A stretch of DNA of 64,000 bases from Xylogone sp. PMI_703. Taxonomy: Eukaryota > Ascomycota > Leotiomycetes. Positions 21,820 through 35,300 of the stretch are shown here, piece after piece. How positions within the stretch are numbered: position 1 is the first letter of the stretch; each line of letters opens with the position of its first letter. Made by a program: the position numbers and the translations under genes. The DNA is taken from assembly GCA_021399445.1 (NCBI GenBank), contig JAJTUQ010000003.1:124001-188000 (forward strand), written 5' to 3'. A model generated the notes under the pieces. That model had not been told where the DNA came from. It searched no databases and saw nothing but the letters and a program-made list of their open reading frames with translations.

Positions 21820-22436
21820 TTTTTCGGAGAACAAAGGAAAACGTGGGAGCTTGTCGGAGAATGGCGGGGGTCCGCAAAACTTCAATCGTTACAGTACTCC
21901 GCCTGTCCGTATGCAGCTACTTACTCCCGTACCGCACTTGTTGTGCTTAATGCAACTCTGCACAAACTGGTTTTCGCCCATCAAATGAAACCACAGCCAG
22001 ATCAAAGCTGCAACTCCTGAGATCCTACCACGGTAGTCCAGCAGTAGGAGGAGTAGACAGAGCAATTATTATCCTGTATGGGGCCACGAGTAGAAGCCCA
22101 CGCCGACAGGACATAATAAGTCTGCTCTTTGCATCAGAGATGGATAGATATAGCCATTACAGATAGTCTATCGCATGATTCGTGGAACAGGAGCGATACC
22201 TTCAATTTCCAACGATTGAGGTGTTCCACAAAAGCATCTACATAAAATCCCACAAAGTAATTCAACCCCGATTTTTCATGTCCTTGACATCACCGCCACA
22301 TCACTTCAAACTCCATAGTAAATGCGTATATTTTCGCCTCGATATTGTGGGGTTCTTAAGTATACTGAACCGCCACACATGATGACCTTATTTACTCCTA
22401 ATTCATTTCAGCTTCCATAATTAGAAGCATCTCTCT
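21820..22436. other. intergenic, no gene seen
   Basis: Spacer between the cyanase remnant and the SDR-like gene. No recognisable feature. Confidence 0.4.
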
Positions 22437-23260
22437 TTACCCATCAAGGATATTGACATCTGTCATCCACTCCTTACTCGCCTTCAGCCTGCTTTGATAG
22501 ACATCCCACCATCTTCCTGCCACTACATCTGGATTGAAATGTTCATTCTCTCTTGCTACCTGATTCCCCACATTTAAAAGGGCAATATGCACATCCGGAT
22601 ACGCTTTCCGAAGGCTCAACATCAAATTTCGCTGTGCAGCTTTTGTTAGAGACAGCGAGAACATCTGCGGCATTGGATCACTCCATAGAAGAGAACTGGT
22701 GACAAGGAATGACGGTGTGATTTGAGCGGAAGCCAGAAAATTTCGAGCTAACGGGAGGAACCACGTGAATGCGGCGTGTAACGCTATAGTTTGTTGTCTG
22801 TGTTTCATTGATTGCTAATTAGCTCCTGTTATTCGGCATGGAGGATTTTCAATTCTTGAAAAGAGAGGAAGAGGATCCATGAAGAGGTATAATTACTAAT
22901 CAGCGGACGGGAAAAGTATAAATACCTTGAAGTCATGCACTAAATCATTTTCCTCAAACCCTCCGCGTACATCACTGAAATCAACTCGCGCTGCGTTGAA
23001 CAGTACGCATTCTATTCCCGAGACCCCGTCTTTTTGAGCCCACTGTTCCACTTCCTTTAATACCGTCTGGAACTTTGCCGTTTCCGTAATATCGACTGCC
23101 CAAGTTTCAATTTCGACTTTTCTTGCTACAGGAGAGGCATTTGAGAGAGATGAGAAAATGGCAACCCTGATAGCCTGGAGGCGTAGCCAAGAGCGAGAGA
23201 TCAACACAATGCGATTGAATTTCTTCCGCGCGAAGAGAGAAGCGGTTGGGGGCTTATTAA
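22437..23260 (-). pseudogene. SDR-like oxidoreductase, N-terminus not recognisable
   Basis: Two exons read as a fungal NAD(P)-dependent short-chain reductase of the atypical kind: 23260-22926 (ASLFARKKFNRIVLISRS, then CVLFNAARVDFSD and DLVHDFK) and about 22814-22437 (LHAAFTWFLPLARNF, FLVTSSLL, PQMFSLSLTKAAQRNL, then a C-terminus with VNILDG). The acceptor CTACAG at 23261 is plausible, but the upstream sequence does not give the expected glycine motif (GAGxxxG); the only spliceable start reads MQLLVTDT. The intron between the exons starts GTATTT at 22925. It may be a damaged gene or may use an exon I cannot see. Confidence 0.5.
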
Positions 23261-24840
23261 CTGTAGAAGATACATGCTAAGAACAGTCATCCAGTCCAGA
23301 AGAAAAAGAAAAAGAAAAAAGACTGTGAGGTTTGAAGCGGAGTTGTAATACACCTGTATCGGTAACAAGCAGCTGCATATGAAGGGAGTTTATCGGTGCT
23401 GATAATCGGACTTTGCGGCTAACTGCCGTTCTCCGACATTGTGCGCTTCCCCCTTCATCTCTGCAAGTAATAGGTTTGAGCATCGCTATAGTAAGCCCAT
23501 AATTCGGCTGTAAGTATCCCCTCTCCTGGTAAGCCATGGAGAACCATGCCATGCGTGAAGTATAATATCTGTTCCGGCCTGCCGGCCAATATAGCTAACT
23601 CGCCAGCCGATAGGCAAATGTAAACTGTTAGGTTATGGTCAGATCATTAGCCATGGTCGATATTGGTCTATGGGTTGGAACATACTGTATATCAACAAAG
23701 CTGTAACCCTGTGTTATATACAAATTATTACAGGTGGTATTGTTCAGCATAAAAGCATACAAAGCGCACAATCGGTCACGGCTTGCGGGGTAAAGGGATA
23801 GCGATGAGTTGGCAAGATCCTGATTAACTATAACATGTTGGCAATTTTGAGCTATTCTATATAAACTGCACTTAGGGGGCGTATCTTATGACTTGCGTGT
23901 ATTCTAGCACTTCGTTAATTACAGTACGCCTGTTGGTAATTATGTACCTAAGCTCAGCTTAAAACATGCAAGGCCGATTTTTCTGTGTGTAGTGGAGTTG
24001 GAGATGTAAGTGTAGTTTAATGCGTTAAAGTATAGGACCGAATGGTACTTTCCTATTACAGTGCAAGTACTTGTGACGAGATGACGATCACTTACAACTT
24101 ATCGAGGGTTGCTTTACAAATTTGACCCTATCATTCAATCTCTGCAGCTCCTCATAGTTAAAATGACACCATCGAGAGGATAAGTAGAACACTTTTCGGA
24201 CACCAGTTCTATATTATGCCAGGTTATTCATCAATATGACCGTGAATATCTGCAAATCTCAAAGCGGTTATAGGCTGAAAGACATCTAGTTACGTCATAT
24301 ATGACGGTCAAGATGAATCACTCAACTTGCTGCACAAATCATACAGTTGTATTAGAAGGTGTCAACTTAAAAGCTTATTCATTGATTTGCAATGGATAAT
24401 ATAAAATATATCCATGGCACCGAAGGGAGTAGTGGATGTGGAGCGCAGGGGTTATAGTGAGCATTATCTTCCTGCTAAGGGGGTGTAAAGCGGCGCGCAT
24501 GCCCTAGCGGCTACTTCATTGTCTCAAGATGTACATATATTCTAGTCAGTAATCAGCATATAAGTGTTTGCTATTGTCCTATAGATATTTATCATAATGA
24601 GTTCAATTTCCGCTATAAAGACCTTTATCTCACCTTAGCTACATAAAGCCAATTGATCACTTTCAATTCGGAGATTACTCATATAGTGCTGTCTTGTTAG
24701 AACTCTGCTTCTACGAGACCTTCTCGAAGAACATCTAATCATGCAAGTCGAGAGTAAGGCATGCTGTACTCGTCCCCTTATTATACTTAGCGGGGGATAT
24801 GATAGTTACAAACCGAAGGACTAATATGTTACATTCAATG
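23261..24840. other. AT-rich gene-free stretch
   Basis: About 1.6 kb, AT-rich, no recognisable gene, RNA or repeat. Confidence 0.45.
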
Positions 24841-25735
24841 GTCTAAAGATATATGTGTATTTCTATTTATCCATTGAATGGGTAAAATCTGGTTAGGTAT
24901 TTTATGTTAATTAAACCGTTACAACTAACTCACATCTCTGTAGATACTACCGGATCCTTTACCGCTAAAAGAGGCGTTTTCGTTGTCTATGATGTTTTTG
25001 GTCTTTATATCCAGTCCCTGAGAGGTGCTGATATCCTCGCCTCCGGATGTGAAGCTACCCCGGATGGTACAGGGGAGTTTCAGATCTTTATGTCAGATTT
25101 TTTTGGAGGAGATCACCCATAAGACCTAAGAAATTTCCCACCTAAACACCTGCTCAGTTCAAAGCAATTAGTAATTTTATGAATGATCCTGCATATTCAC
25201 CGAAAATAGCTCCTCTCATTGTTCCTCTCATGAAAGCAATACAGAAAGTTCACCTAGAGATTGAAGGTTAGGCAATTCTTGGCTTCTGCTGCGACGGTAA
25301 AATTGCTTCGCTTGTCTCTTAGCAAGGAAACCATTTTCAGAGCTGCCGGCCAATGTCACCCATCTTTGCTTGATAGTGAGGATGTAAAGAGAGTTACAGT
25401 CCTTATGGTTATCCTTCCTAGCATGGATGAAGTTCCTGAGGTGGGCAGCCCTCATGTTATACGATTAGATGACATTTAGACTGACTAGTATAATAGGCCA
25501 TAGAGGAGTGGTTGAGAAACCTAAAGCGGTTACCTCCAGAAAGTTATCTTGAGGCGTTAACTGATCAAGTCCATGGTTGGATGACTTCTTGGTAAGCACA
25601 ACTTCTGACAGGATCAACAGTGTTTCCCGCTTTCGACTAACCTACAGCAGTGCTGATTTCAACGATCTTCACAAATTCGAGGAATATCTCAGAGGATACA
25701 GAATCGTTCGTTCATTCTTTGCACGCTTTCTTTGA
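24841..25735 (+). pseudogene. dienelactone hydrolase-like remnant
   Basis: Pieces in order match a DLH-family alpha/beta hydrolase: AKRGVFVVYDVFGLYIQ and SDFFGGDHP (24904-25122), the nucleophile region AILGFCCDGKIASLV (about 25270), then AGQCHPSLLDSEDVKR with the PSMDE acid region (25340-25440). QVHGWM (about 25565), with the catalytic-histidine VHG, follows, then an intron with GTAAGC donor and finally ADFNDLHKFEEYLRGY to the stop at 25735. Several in-frame stops and at least two frame changes separate the pieces. One stop replaces the conserved Trp before AILGF (TGG to TAG). Clearly non-functional. Confidence 0.7.
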
Positions 25736-26372
25736 AAAGCTTCATTTGATAGAAGATGAACTGGTGATATTGTAATGATGGCTGAGTCCACTTGGACTAC
25801 TTGTCTAGGCATACTTAACAAGGCTGTACCCGAGTTCCGATAATTCGTAGGTAAGAAGTTGATGTGACGAGTGGGTGTAACTAAGTATGCGCTTTTTAAT
25901 AAGTTATTCTTAAAAAAAATTATCTTGTTGGATCAGTAGATTGCTCGAGTGTTCAGATCACTCGAATGGTTGAATTGTTTGAATCTCTAAGCCACGCAGA
26001 TTGTGACTGGTGAAGTAAGTAAACGTCTCCTGTACGGTCTCAAAGGATTTAGAATGATCTTGAAATAATAAAGCACTTTTTATATCTCACCCTCTATGAA
26101 GACCCACCTGACTAGTGCTTCTACAGCATAGGCAATGTCTTTGGGTTTCTGGCTCTGCCGAACCGGTGATGTAAAACGATATCCCTCGTAAAGAGTACAG
26201 TACCGTACCATCAAAAATAGTGATTAATGTACACAGTCATGTTCTAAATATCTTTCATTTTGACTTAATTGACATGTAATAATTAATACTAATATTTATA
26301 GACTATACAAATAAATACCAAGAACGATAACCTCTTTAACATTTACTGAAGCATGAATTACATGGGATGAGA
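25736..26372. other. AT-rich 3' flank of the peptide synthetase
   Basis: Spacer downstream of the NRPS stop, AT-rich, containing only 3' untranslated sequence as far as can be told. Confidence 0.4.
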
Positions 26373-29300
26373 CTACGTTGACAGGGAAGGATCAGAGACG
26401 TGACTAATCTGCACAGGGAGAGTGCCATGAAGCTGGGTCAGTGACGGCAGTCCTCCAAACGACTCTTCTGGTTTCTTTAGCATCATCTCTACAACAACAA
26501 CAAGTGAATCGAGCAATTCGTTGGCCAGATCGAAACTAAAAGTGCTGCTGTTATAGGATAAGCGGATCTCTGTTCGACCTTGGGAGGACGGCGATGATAG
26601 AACCCAGATGTCTGTTTCATCGTCTCTAGGTGAGTATCCTGAAATGGCGCATTCGCTATTCCCCCAAGGAATTATCTTGGCCTCATCAATGTTCTGATGC
26701 TGAACAATTGAGGTGAAACGCGTCCATGAAGGCCAGTCAGTACAGTTGGCTACGATATTGCGGAAATTCAGCTGCTCGTGCGGAATAGCAGCGAGCTGTT
26801 GGTCTTGCACCTGGCGTAGTATATCAATAACCTTCTCCTCACTAAACTTCACACGGACAGGCACAATATTAATACAGGCACCAACAATACTCTCGATCCC
26901 TACAACTGAAGCGTTGCGACCTGAGATAAGCGACCCAAAGACAACTTCGTTTTTATTTGTCGCCTGCGAAAGAACAAAAGCCCATGCAGCCTTGAGAACG
27001 TTTGCAAAGGTAACATGCTGTAGCTCACTAGTGCTTGTAGTGGTGAGGGTCTCCCGCATGATTGTCTGATCCGCATTTCGGCTGTATGTTGGGATCGAGG
27101 GCTCAACTAGCTGAGTCATGCTGGCACCGTCTAGCAAATGTTTCCAGAACATAAGAGACGTTGTGGAGGCGTTTGAACGGGCTGTATGAGCAGCAAAATG
27201 CGAAAATGGAACGGTCAAAGACTTGTTTAGGGTATTATTATGGTATGCAGTCCTGAGATGCTCAATGACTTGGGGCAAGCTGATGCCATCGTATTGTGCG
27301 TGAGATATGCGAATTACAAGCCTTTGTCTGCCTTTCCCATGCTGGACGAAGTAGAAACGGATCATGGGATGGCCGAAATGAATCTCGCTATTGAATTCAC
27401 TTGCACGGAGCTCCTCGCAGAAGTCATCTATGTCATGTTGCGTTTCGAATTGATCGAAATGAAGTGGTATGGCTGACGCTGCAATGACAACCTGGAATAC
27501 GGCCGCATTATGCATCACAAAGACGGACCTCAAGCTTTCGAAATAGGCCATTGTCGATCGGCAAGCTTCTTGAAGCCGCTCAATATCTAATGCGGCATCG
27601 AAGTCGAGATGGATGAAGTTCAACAGGCCACGGGCCTTCTGGAGATGGGCCGAAATTGCCATCTCTTGAAACCCAGTCGCCGGATAGACATCCTCCACCT
27701 GTTCTCGCTGAAATGGAATGGATGAGAATACGGATTGTTGGAGCGGAAGCTCTGAGTGCGCTGGACGAAGGGCGCTGAACGGCTGGTAGGTTTCACTGTG
27801 GATCGATGAAGTGGAGATTTGTGCACTTGCTGCCATTTCGCTCAATGTTGGATTTTCGAAGATGTTACTCACTGTCAGCATGATTCCAATGTTGCGAAGC
27901 TCCGCAACCAGTTTCATTGCAGAAATTGAATCACCACCTGCACGGAAGAAGTTGTCATCTACTCCGATATTTGACTGATCTGTGGCACGCAGGATCTTTG
28001 CCCATAGCCGTTGTAACTGTTGTTCCTTGTAGGTTTCGGGCTGCCGTTTCGTGACGATTGCGGCTGAACTGGTTTGCCTGATATCCAGCTCATCTAAAGA
28101 TATATCTGAGGCCAATTGTCGGATAGCTTTACGATCAGTCTTTCCGGAAGTCGTCAAGGGAACTCGCCTCAGAATAACATAAGTAGATGGAATGCTATAG
28201 TGAGGAAGGAGTGTGCTGAGAAGATCTTCAACAGATTGGAGCTGGATAGTGAGATTGTTTCGCAGCGCGCTGGTTGCATCTCTCGTCTTGAGGATGTATG
28301 GGCTTTCGTCATCGCTGCCATCGGAAATTCTGAACAAGAATGCAGCGAGTGTAGGTACGCCACCTTTTGGGGTGATCACTTCAACCACCACGGTATCCAT
28401 CTCCGTCAGAGCCTTCGTAAGATGATACTCGACTTCTCCTAGTTCAATTCTGTGCCCGCGAAGCTTGACTTGGTTGTCGCTGCGGCCGATATATTTGATT
28501 GAACCATCGCTATTGTATTTGACTATATCGCCTGTCCTATAAAGTAGACCCTGTCCTCGTTCATGGCCCATAAGATCCTGCAGCCACGCAGGTGCTGGAA
28601 TGAAAGCTGCCTTGGTCTTGGATTCATCGTTGAGATATCTATGGTTGTCGCCACGGTTATCAGTATCACGCCTTCCATAGGGGTTTTGAACGAGAAAAGT
28701 ATACGGGGATGAGAAGGAATGCCAGAAGAGAGAAAATGATGGAAGACACATACCCTCTCGCTATTAAGGGGCCTTCGAGTAGTAACTCGCCAACGCACCC
28801 CATCGGCGCTAACCTGTCCGGATTCCCTTGTTCCACAACCCACGTCGCAACCCCCGTTCCTCTTCCTATCGAATCTTTAAACTGCGCCTTCGCAGGTTCA
28901 TTCACTGTGCACCAAATCGTCATCTCAGTTGGGCCATAGACTGTGCGGAGATTTGTGTGCGGTAGGAGCCGTTCGATTTCATTCATCGGCACAGCTTCTC
29001 CGCCGAGAATCAAGGTGTCCAGGTATTTCGCTTCTTCCACTGGAATTGACGAAGCGACCGTTGGAGTGAAGAATGCCCAGTTAACTTGTCGGTCGTCCAT
29101 TACCTGGATCAGATGGTTCCGCCGTTCATCCTCGGATGGTATGCAGATACAGCCCCCAAACAGAAGCGTGACTGCAAACTCTGTAATACTTGCATCAAAT
29201 GATGGAGAAGTGAAGTGCAATGCTCTAGTCTTCTGGGAGAAGCCCAAGGCGCTTCCATGATGCATGGCCGACGTTGTAAGCGCAGCATGCTCGATGATCA

Positions 29301-32300
29301 CTCCTTTGGGAATTCCGGTGCTCCCAGAGGTAAAAATCACGTATGCCTTGTCGCTTGGTTTAGAGGCTGTATTGGTGAACGTGCTGTCAGGTGACGGAAG
29401 TGTCATGATCGAGGCATCGTCCAGGATTATGATGTTCTCTACAACAGCAGCGTATTTATCTTTGCTGGCCCGAGAGCTAACCATTACTCGAGCCCCAGTC
29501 TGTTGAATAGCCCGAATACCTCGTTCTGTTGTGTGGGAGGGATCGAGCGGCACAAACGCGCCCCCAGCCTTCCAGATGGCCAATACAGCTACAATAGCCC
29601 ATTTTGACTTCTCAAAGCACGTCGGGACCATAACTTCTGGGCCAACGCCTGAGCGGACGAGTTGTAAGGCAACGCTACTTGACAATTGATCCAGCTCTTT
29701 ATATGTCAGGTCACCGTCCCAAGCAGATACTGCCAGCTGATGCGGTTGGTCTGCACATATCCTTTCAATCATGTGGTGCGCGCACATGTCTTCTGATGGT
29801 GGGAGATGGGCGTTCCAACTCTGGAGCATCTGGAGGTCCTGGTGGTCAGTGAGTTGAATATCCTCAAGCTTCATAGCGTCATCATTTAGTGCGCTCATGA
29901 GCTGGTCTAAGACATGTCTAAAGTGACTCGCAATCACGCCCATCTCTTCATGCGGCAGGACAAAGGAGTCGAAGCTCATTGCTACCTCAATTTCCTCCAC
30001 ACCAACAGAACACTGGACCATCAGTGGATAGTTGTTGAAAAGTTTCAAGGCCCCGGAACCCATGAGATTATGCAAAACGCCAGGTTCGATGGATTCATCA
30101 GTACGGGGTTGAATTAGCAGTAGATTTTGGAAATCGCAAGCGTCAGACGCAGACTGTGAAGCACAGCGGATGTTTTGAATGCCAAGCTGCTCAAATGCCA
30201 TTGTATCCGTGAGTTGCTTCTGAAGCTGCTGAAGTGCTAACGGTACTGATGATGTCCTATCAAGTTGCACTCGAAGAGGGATTGTGGCGAGTGTTGGACC
30301 GGTTATGGATTCAATGCTGTAGACGGGAGCGTTTCGACCTGAAAGCGTTGAACCGAAAACGACGTCTTCATTCTGTGCCCCAGCGTGCCGCGCAACAACC
30401 ATTCCCCATGCCAGGCTGATCAATGTCGCAGCCGTAATACTCGAACCATTCATCCTTAGCGGGACATTGCAAGTGAATAAATCTTCGGCGCTAGGTTTGT
30501 ATCCTGGGCTGGGTAAAGCTGGAAATGCAATTCTCTCTGTACCTTCTAAAGTCTGACGCCAGAAGCTTTCTTGCTCATGGATATTAGCTTGCCTAATGTA
30601 GCGGATGAATCTTGAATAGCTTCCCGTTGGAGAAAGAGGTACATTGCTGTACGCCTGTTCGACTTGTTTAGCAACTTGGGATAATGACCAACCGTCATAA
30701 ATCGAATGATGGGCTGTCCAGACGCAGTAGAATCGATTAGTCTCGCGGATAATGGCGAATCGATTAAGGGGCTGTCCAAGCCCCATCGTCTTTGCCTCTT
30801 CATCTTCTAGGTAATGTTCAAGGCTATCCGTTAACTTCCAGTTTATATCTCTATTCTTTAGAACGACTTGGTATAACCCTCCATGAACTTCGACAATCCG
30901 GGTACGGAGAATTCCATTTGCAGTGAATACCACTTGCCATGCATCTCGGAGCCGCTGGACATCACAAGATAAAGGGAGCTCGAAGACATGTTTAGCAATG
31001 TAGGATCCCGACGTCCTTGCGCTGATGGCCATAAGGCCTTCTTGGAGTGGAGTGCAAGGATATACGTCCTCTACCTCATCTTTTCCAACGTTGCATAAAA
31101 CCGCTGACTCGCTAATGAGGGTTGCTCTGAGGTCTAAGGGAAGGAGTTCGAAGGCATTTGGATCGTCTTCCATTTCTTGCATGCTAACTTCTTTCGCAAC
31201 CAATGCCATTTCAGAAAGCACTGGATTGCTGAAGACATCTGCCACCGTTAGGTGGAGTCCCTGTTCCCTAGCCTGTCCAACCAGATCCATAGCTGCCAGC
31301 GAGTGACCGCCGAGCCTGAAGAAATGGTCATTTGCATCGATGCTTCCCGATGGTAGGCTCAAGACCTTTGCCCAAAGCATCTGCAGAGAGAATTCTAGCT
31401 TATTGCTGGGTTGCCTTCGTACGGTGCTAGCAAGGGTCACCAGTGCGTTAGCTTGGGCGAGGGGCAGTGCTGCAGCAGCTCGATGCAAAGCACCGCGGTC
31501 AATTTTCCCCGTCGTAGATGTCGGCATGAATTTGAGCAATACAATTGCTGTTGGAACCATATATTGTGGGACAGCGGCTGAAAGCTGATTCTCAAGTGAG
31601 CTGAAGGTAGAGACAAGCTCAGCGCGCGATCTTTGCGGAATTTCCTCTCCTGTAACAACTACTTCTCCGTCGTCTCTCCATTCGTCACTACGATTTTTAA
31701 GATGGAGGAATAACGTAAGAACATCTTTGCGGTCAGCAAATGCGACTACATCTACCGCGACATTCATAGCTTCGGATCCGATCCGACGCACATGGCTTTC
31801 AATCTCTCCGATTTCGAGGCGCTGCCCATGGTATTTGACTTGGCCCGCATTTTTACGAGCTACATAAAGGAGTACTCCCTCAGAGTTGTACCTCACTAGA
31901 TCTCCAGTCATGTAAGCCCTAGTCTTCGTTTGTTCTCCATCCTGAAGCCATCCTGAAGAGGTGATAAATGCGGCGTCGGTCTTCTGTTTATCATTGTGAT
32001 ATCCTACTGCCAGCACTGGTCCCTCGATGACAAGTTCTCCGGTCGCTCCAACGGGTTGCAATCGATGCGGATGCTCTGGGTCAACAACCCAAAGTTTACA
32101 CTCACTCGCCATTGTCCCAACAATATTTTCATGGCTTCCATTAGCCGTCACATCATGTGCAGCACAGATAATCGTTACTTCGGTAGGGCCGTAAGCTACA
32201 AATAATCGGACTTGATTCTTCCATCTGTCTAGCAGACTTCTTTCGATGGCCTCTCCACCCACTACCACGGTCTTCAAATGTGCCGTTTTCCCCGGCGTTA

Positions 32301-35300
32301 GCAACCGGAGTAGACCGGGTGTAAAGAATGCCCAGTTCACTTCCAGCTTATCCATTGCGGCTTCCAGGCTGCTCATACGTCCTTCTTCGCTCGGGATACA
32401 GACGGTACCGCCTTGAATGAGGGGAGTGGCGATTTCTAAGATCGAGGCATCAAATGAGTGGGACGCAAAGTTGAGGACGCGGGAGGACGATTGTACGCCG
32501 AATGTCCTTGCTAAACCGGTGACACTGCTCGAGAAAGCGTCATGTGGAATCACCACGCCTTTAGGAATGCCTGTGCTCCCGGACGTGAAGACAATGTAGG
32601 CTGTGCTTTCAGGTCTTAGTGGTACCGAGGGAATATCCCTAAGGGGCAGTTGCGAGGACTCTAGATCTTTGAGAAGGCTCTCGTTCACAATAATAGTGTA
32701 GGGTGCAATCTGCGAAAGTATTCTAAATTGCTCGTAGGAAAGAAGAGCAACAGGGGGTTCTACTTGCTCTGCAATACCCAAGCGACGCTCAACAGGATGC
32801 TTGGGGTCCATTGGAACGAGAACACCCGCAGCCTTCCAAGTAGCAACTGTAGCAATAACGTTGTATTTCGACTTCTCCAAACAGCTCACGACATGATTTC
32901 CCGGTTCCACCCCCATACTCTTCAGCTTCGCTGCGAGCAGATCCGTATATTTCTGTAATTCGCCATATGTCCATTCACCATCCCATGCGGATACCGCAAT
33001 CTTGTCCGGATATTCTAAAGCCCGTTGGTCAATCATATCCTGGACAAATGTTGTCGTTCTCTTAGGTTCATGAGAATTCCAAGTCCGAATGGCTGTCTTG
33101 TCAGCATCACTAATAGCGTTCAAATCACCAATCGTGACACCATCTAAAGTATGGCACATTTGTTGGAAAAGATTCTCGAAGTTTTGAAGAATTAAATCCA
33201 TTTGTTGGTGCTCGATGGCCGAGTTGTCGAAGATCGCCGTCAATGCCACACGCCCGGCATCAAATGTGCAGTCCAATGTCAATGGATACGATGTGAAATC
33301 CACAACCTTTCGGAATTCGGCACTCTTGTCCTTTGCGAAGAGGCTATCTGAATTAAGAGAGAGCTCCTCTGGCTGGATAACAAGCAGAGATCGGAAGTCA
33401 ACGGCCCTAGTCGCATCGGATGACAAACGCTGAATCGACTGCAGCCCAATTTGTTCATGCTCAATCATCTGAACGCCCTTTTGTTGTAGTTCATGCAAAA
33501 AGTCATTTACTGGTTGTTTGTCCTCGATTGACACCCGAAAAGGTACGGTGGCGATTGTAGGGCCAGTAATGCTCTCGATTCCTCTTACTGATATAGTGCG
33601 TCCCGTCGACGTAATGCCAAAGATGACTTCCGATGGGTTAGGCGTGTAGCTGTATTGAGCGATGCATAGAGCCCAAGCTGCGCGCAATATTGTTGATGTA
33701 GTGATGTTGGATGCTTGGATCCGAGTAAACCTGAACTGTCGCTCCAGGATGCTGTCAACGACAACTTTCTGGTTAGCAGCTTGCGCGCGGGGAAATGGCT
33801 CAGCAGCCGTCCCAGAGAGCTCAGAGGCCCAAAAGGCCTTATGCTCTTTGGAGTTTCCAGACACAAGGTGCTTTACGAAGACATTAAAAGGGACGGGGGG
33901 CTTTAATGCGCGTTGTTGGTAAGCGTCGTCAACAGCCCCAAGAAGCAGTGAGAGACTCCAGCCATCGAACAGAGCGTGGTGGATTGTCCATATGAATTGA
34001 TATCTGCACGACTCGTTGGAGTAGTGGATACCATAACGAACTAGGGGGTCTCCTAGACCCATAGGACTTGCTTTTTCGGACTGTAGGAAAGCTTCGACGT
34101 CTGCAACTAGTTGCCATTGAATTGATTCATTAAGCACAACTTGAAAATGGGATTCAGGGCCCAAGCTGATAATTCTAGTGCGAAGGATGGAATGCTGTCC
34201 GGCAACACTTTCCCAGGCTGTCTTGAATTGTTCAATATTAACACCAAGTGGCAGCTCATATATATCTTGTCGAATATACGCTCCCTCAAATCTTGAGGAC
34301 AGGGCGAGCAGGCCGGATTGCATCGGAGTTGCTGGGTATACGTCTTCGATATTCTCCACTTTGATGCCGTTTCGTCTGCCCAGATTTTCTTTGACTCTTC
34401 TTTCAGACTCATCGTCGATTAGTGCAAATGGAGTAGGCGTTTCATCAATTCTTACTCCTTCACTCTCAACCTGGAGTGCCATATCGGACAACCGATTATT
34501 TTTGAAGATATCCGGTACACTTAGCTTCAGACCCTCTGCCCTGACAAGTGCCGAGAGATACATCGCCTTGATCGACTCTCCACCCTTCTTAAAGAATTCA
34601 TCATCTCGAGAGATGAAATCTTGCTTCATACCCAAGATTTGTGCCCAAAGACGCTGAAGCAGGATCTCGGCTTCAGTAACAGGGGGCGCTATCGACTTCC
34701 CTCCAGTGATTGAAAGGAGATTTATCTCAGCAAGGGAGTTTTCAGAAATGAGCTGCTTCAGTCTCTTTTTATCAGTCTTGCCAGCCGTAGAAACAGGCAT
34801 AGAAGTGATCGCAATGAGAGTGGTGGGCATCATGTATCTGGGAAGCACCGCTGCGAGGCGAGAGTCAAAGTTGTCCAGCTGTGAAGTTAATAATGACTGA
34901 CTAGATGTCGAAAGATCACCAAGCTTCAGGATATTGGCATCATTTACGATTTGACTAGACTCTTCATCCAAGCAAAAGACAACGAAGGCTGCCAATACTG
35001 GATCTTGACTTTCTTGTCTGGTCTCGTTCGGCATAAGGACTGTGGCTGCAATGTCTTTAATGCCATCCAAACAACGACGGATATGAAACTCGACTTCTCC
35101 AAGCTCTATTCGGTGGCCATGGAGCTTTACCTGCTCATCTTTGCGGCCAATATATTTGATGGACCCGTCGGGGTTATAGGAGACAAGATCCCCGGTCCGG
35201 TAAACTTTCGCCGATGTTTTCTCTAAACCAGCAATCCACTGAGGATGCGGTATAAATGCAGCATTTGTCTTATCTATGTCATTCAAATATCCCCTTGCAA

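Noticed and set aside
28666..28751. Reading the synthetase as two separate genes ending and starting here
   Set aside because: A GTATGT...CCATAG intron joins both parts exactly inside the conserved ARGYLND motif of A7.
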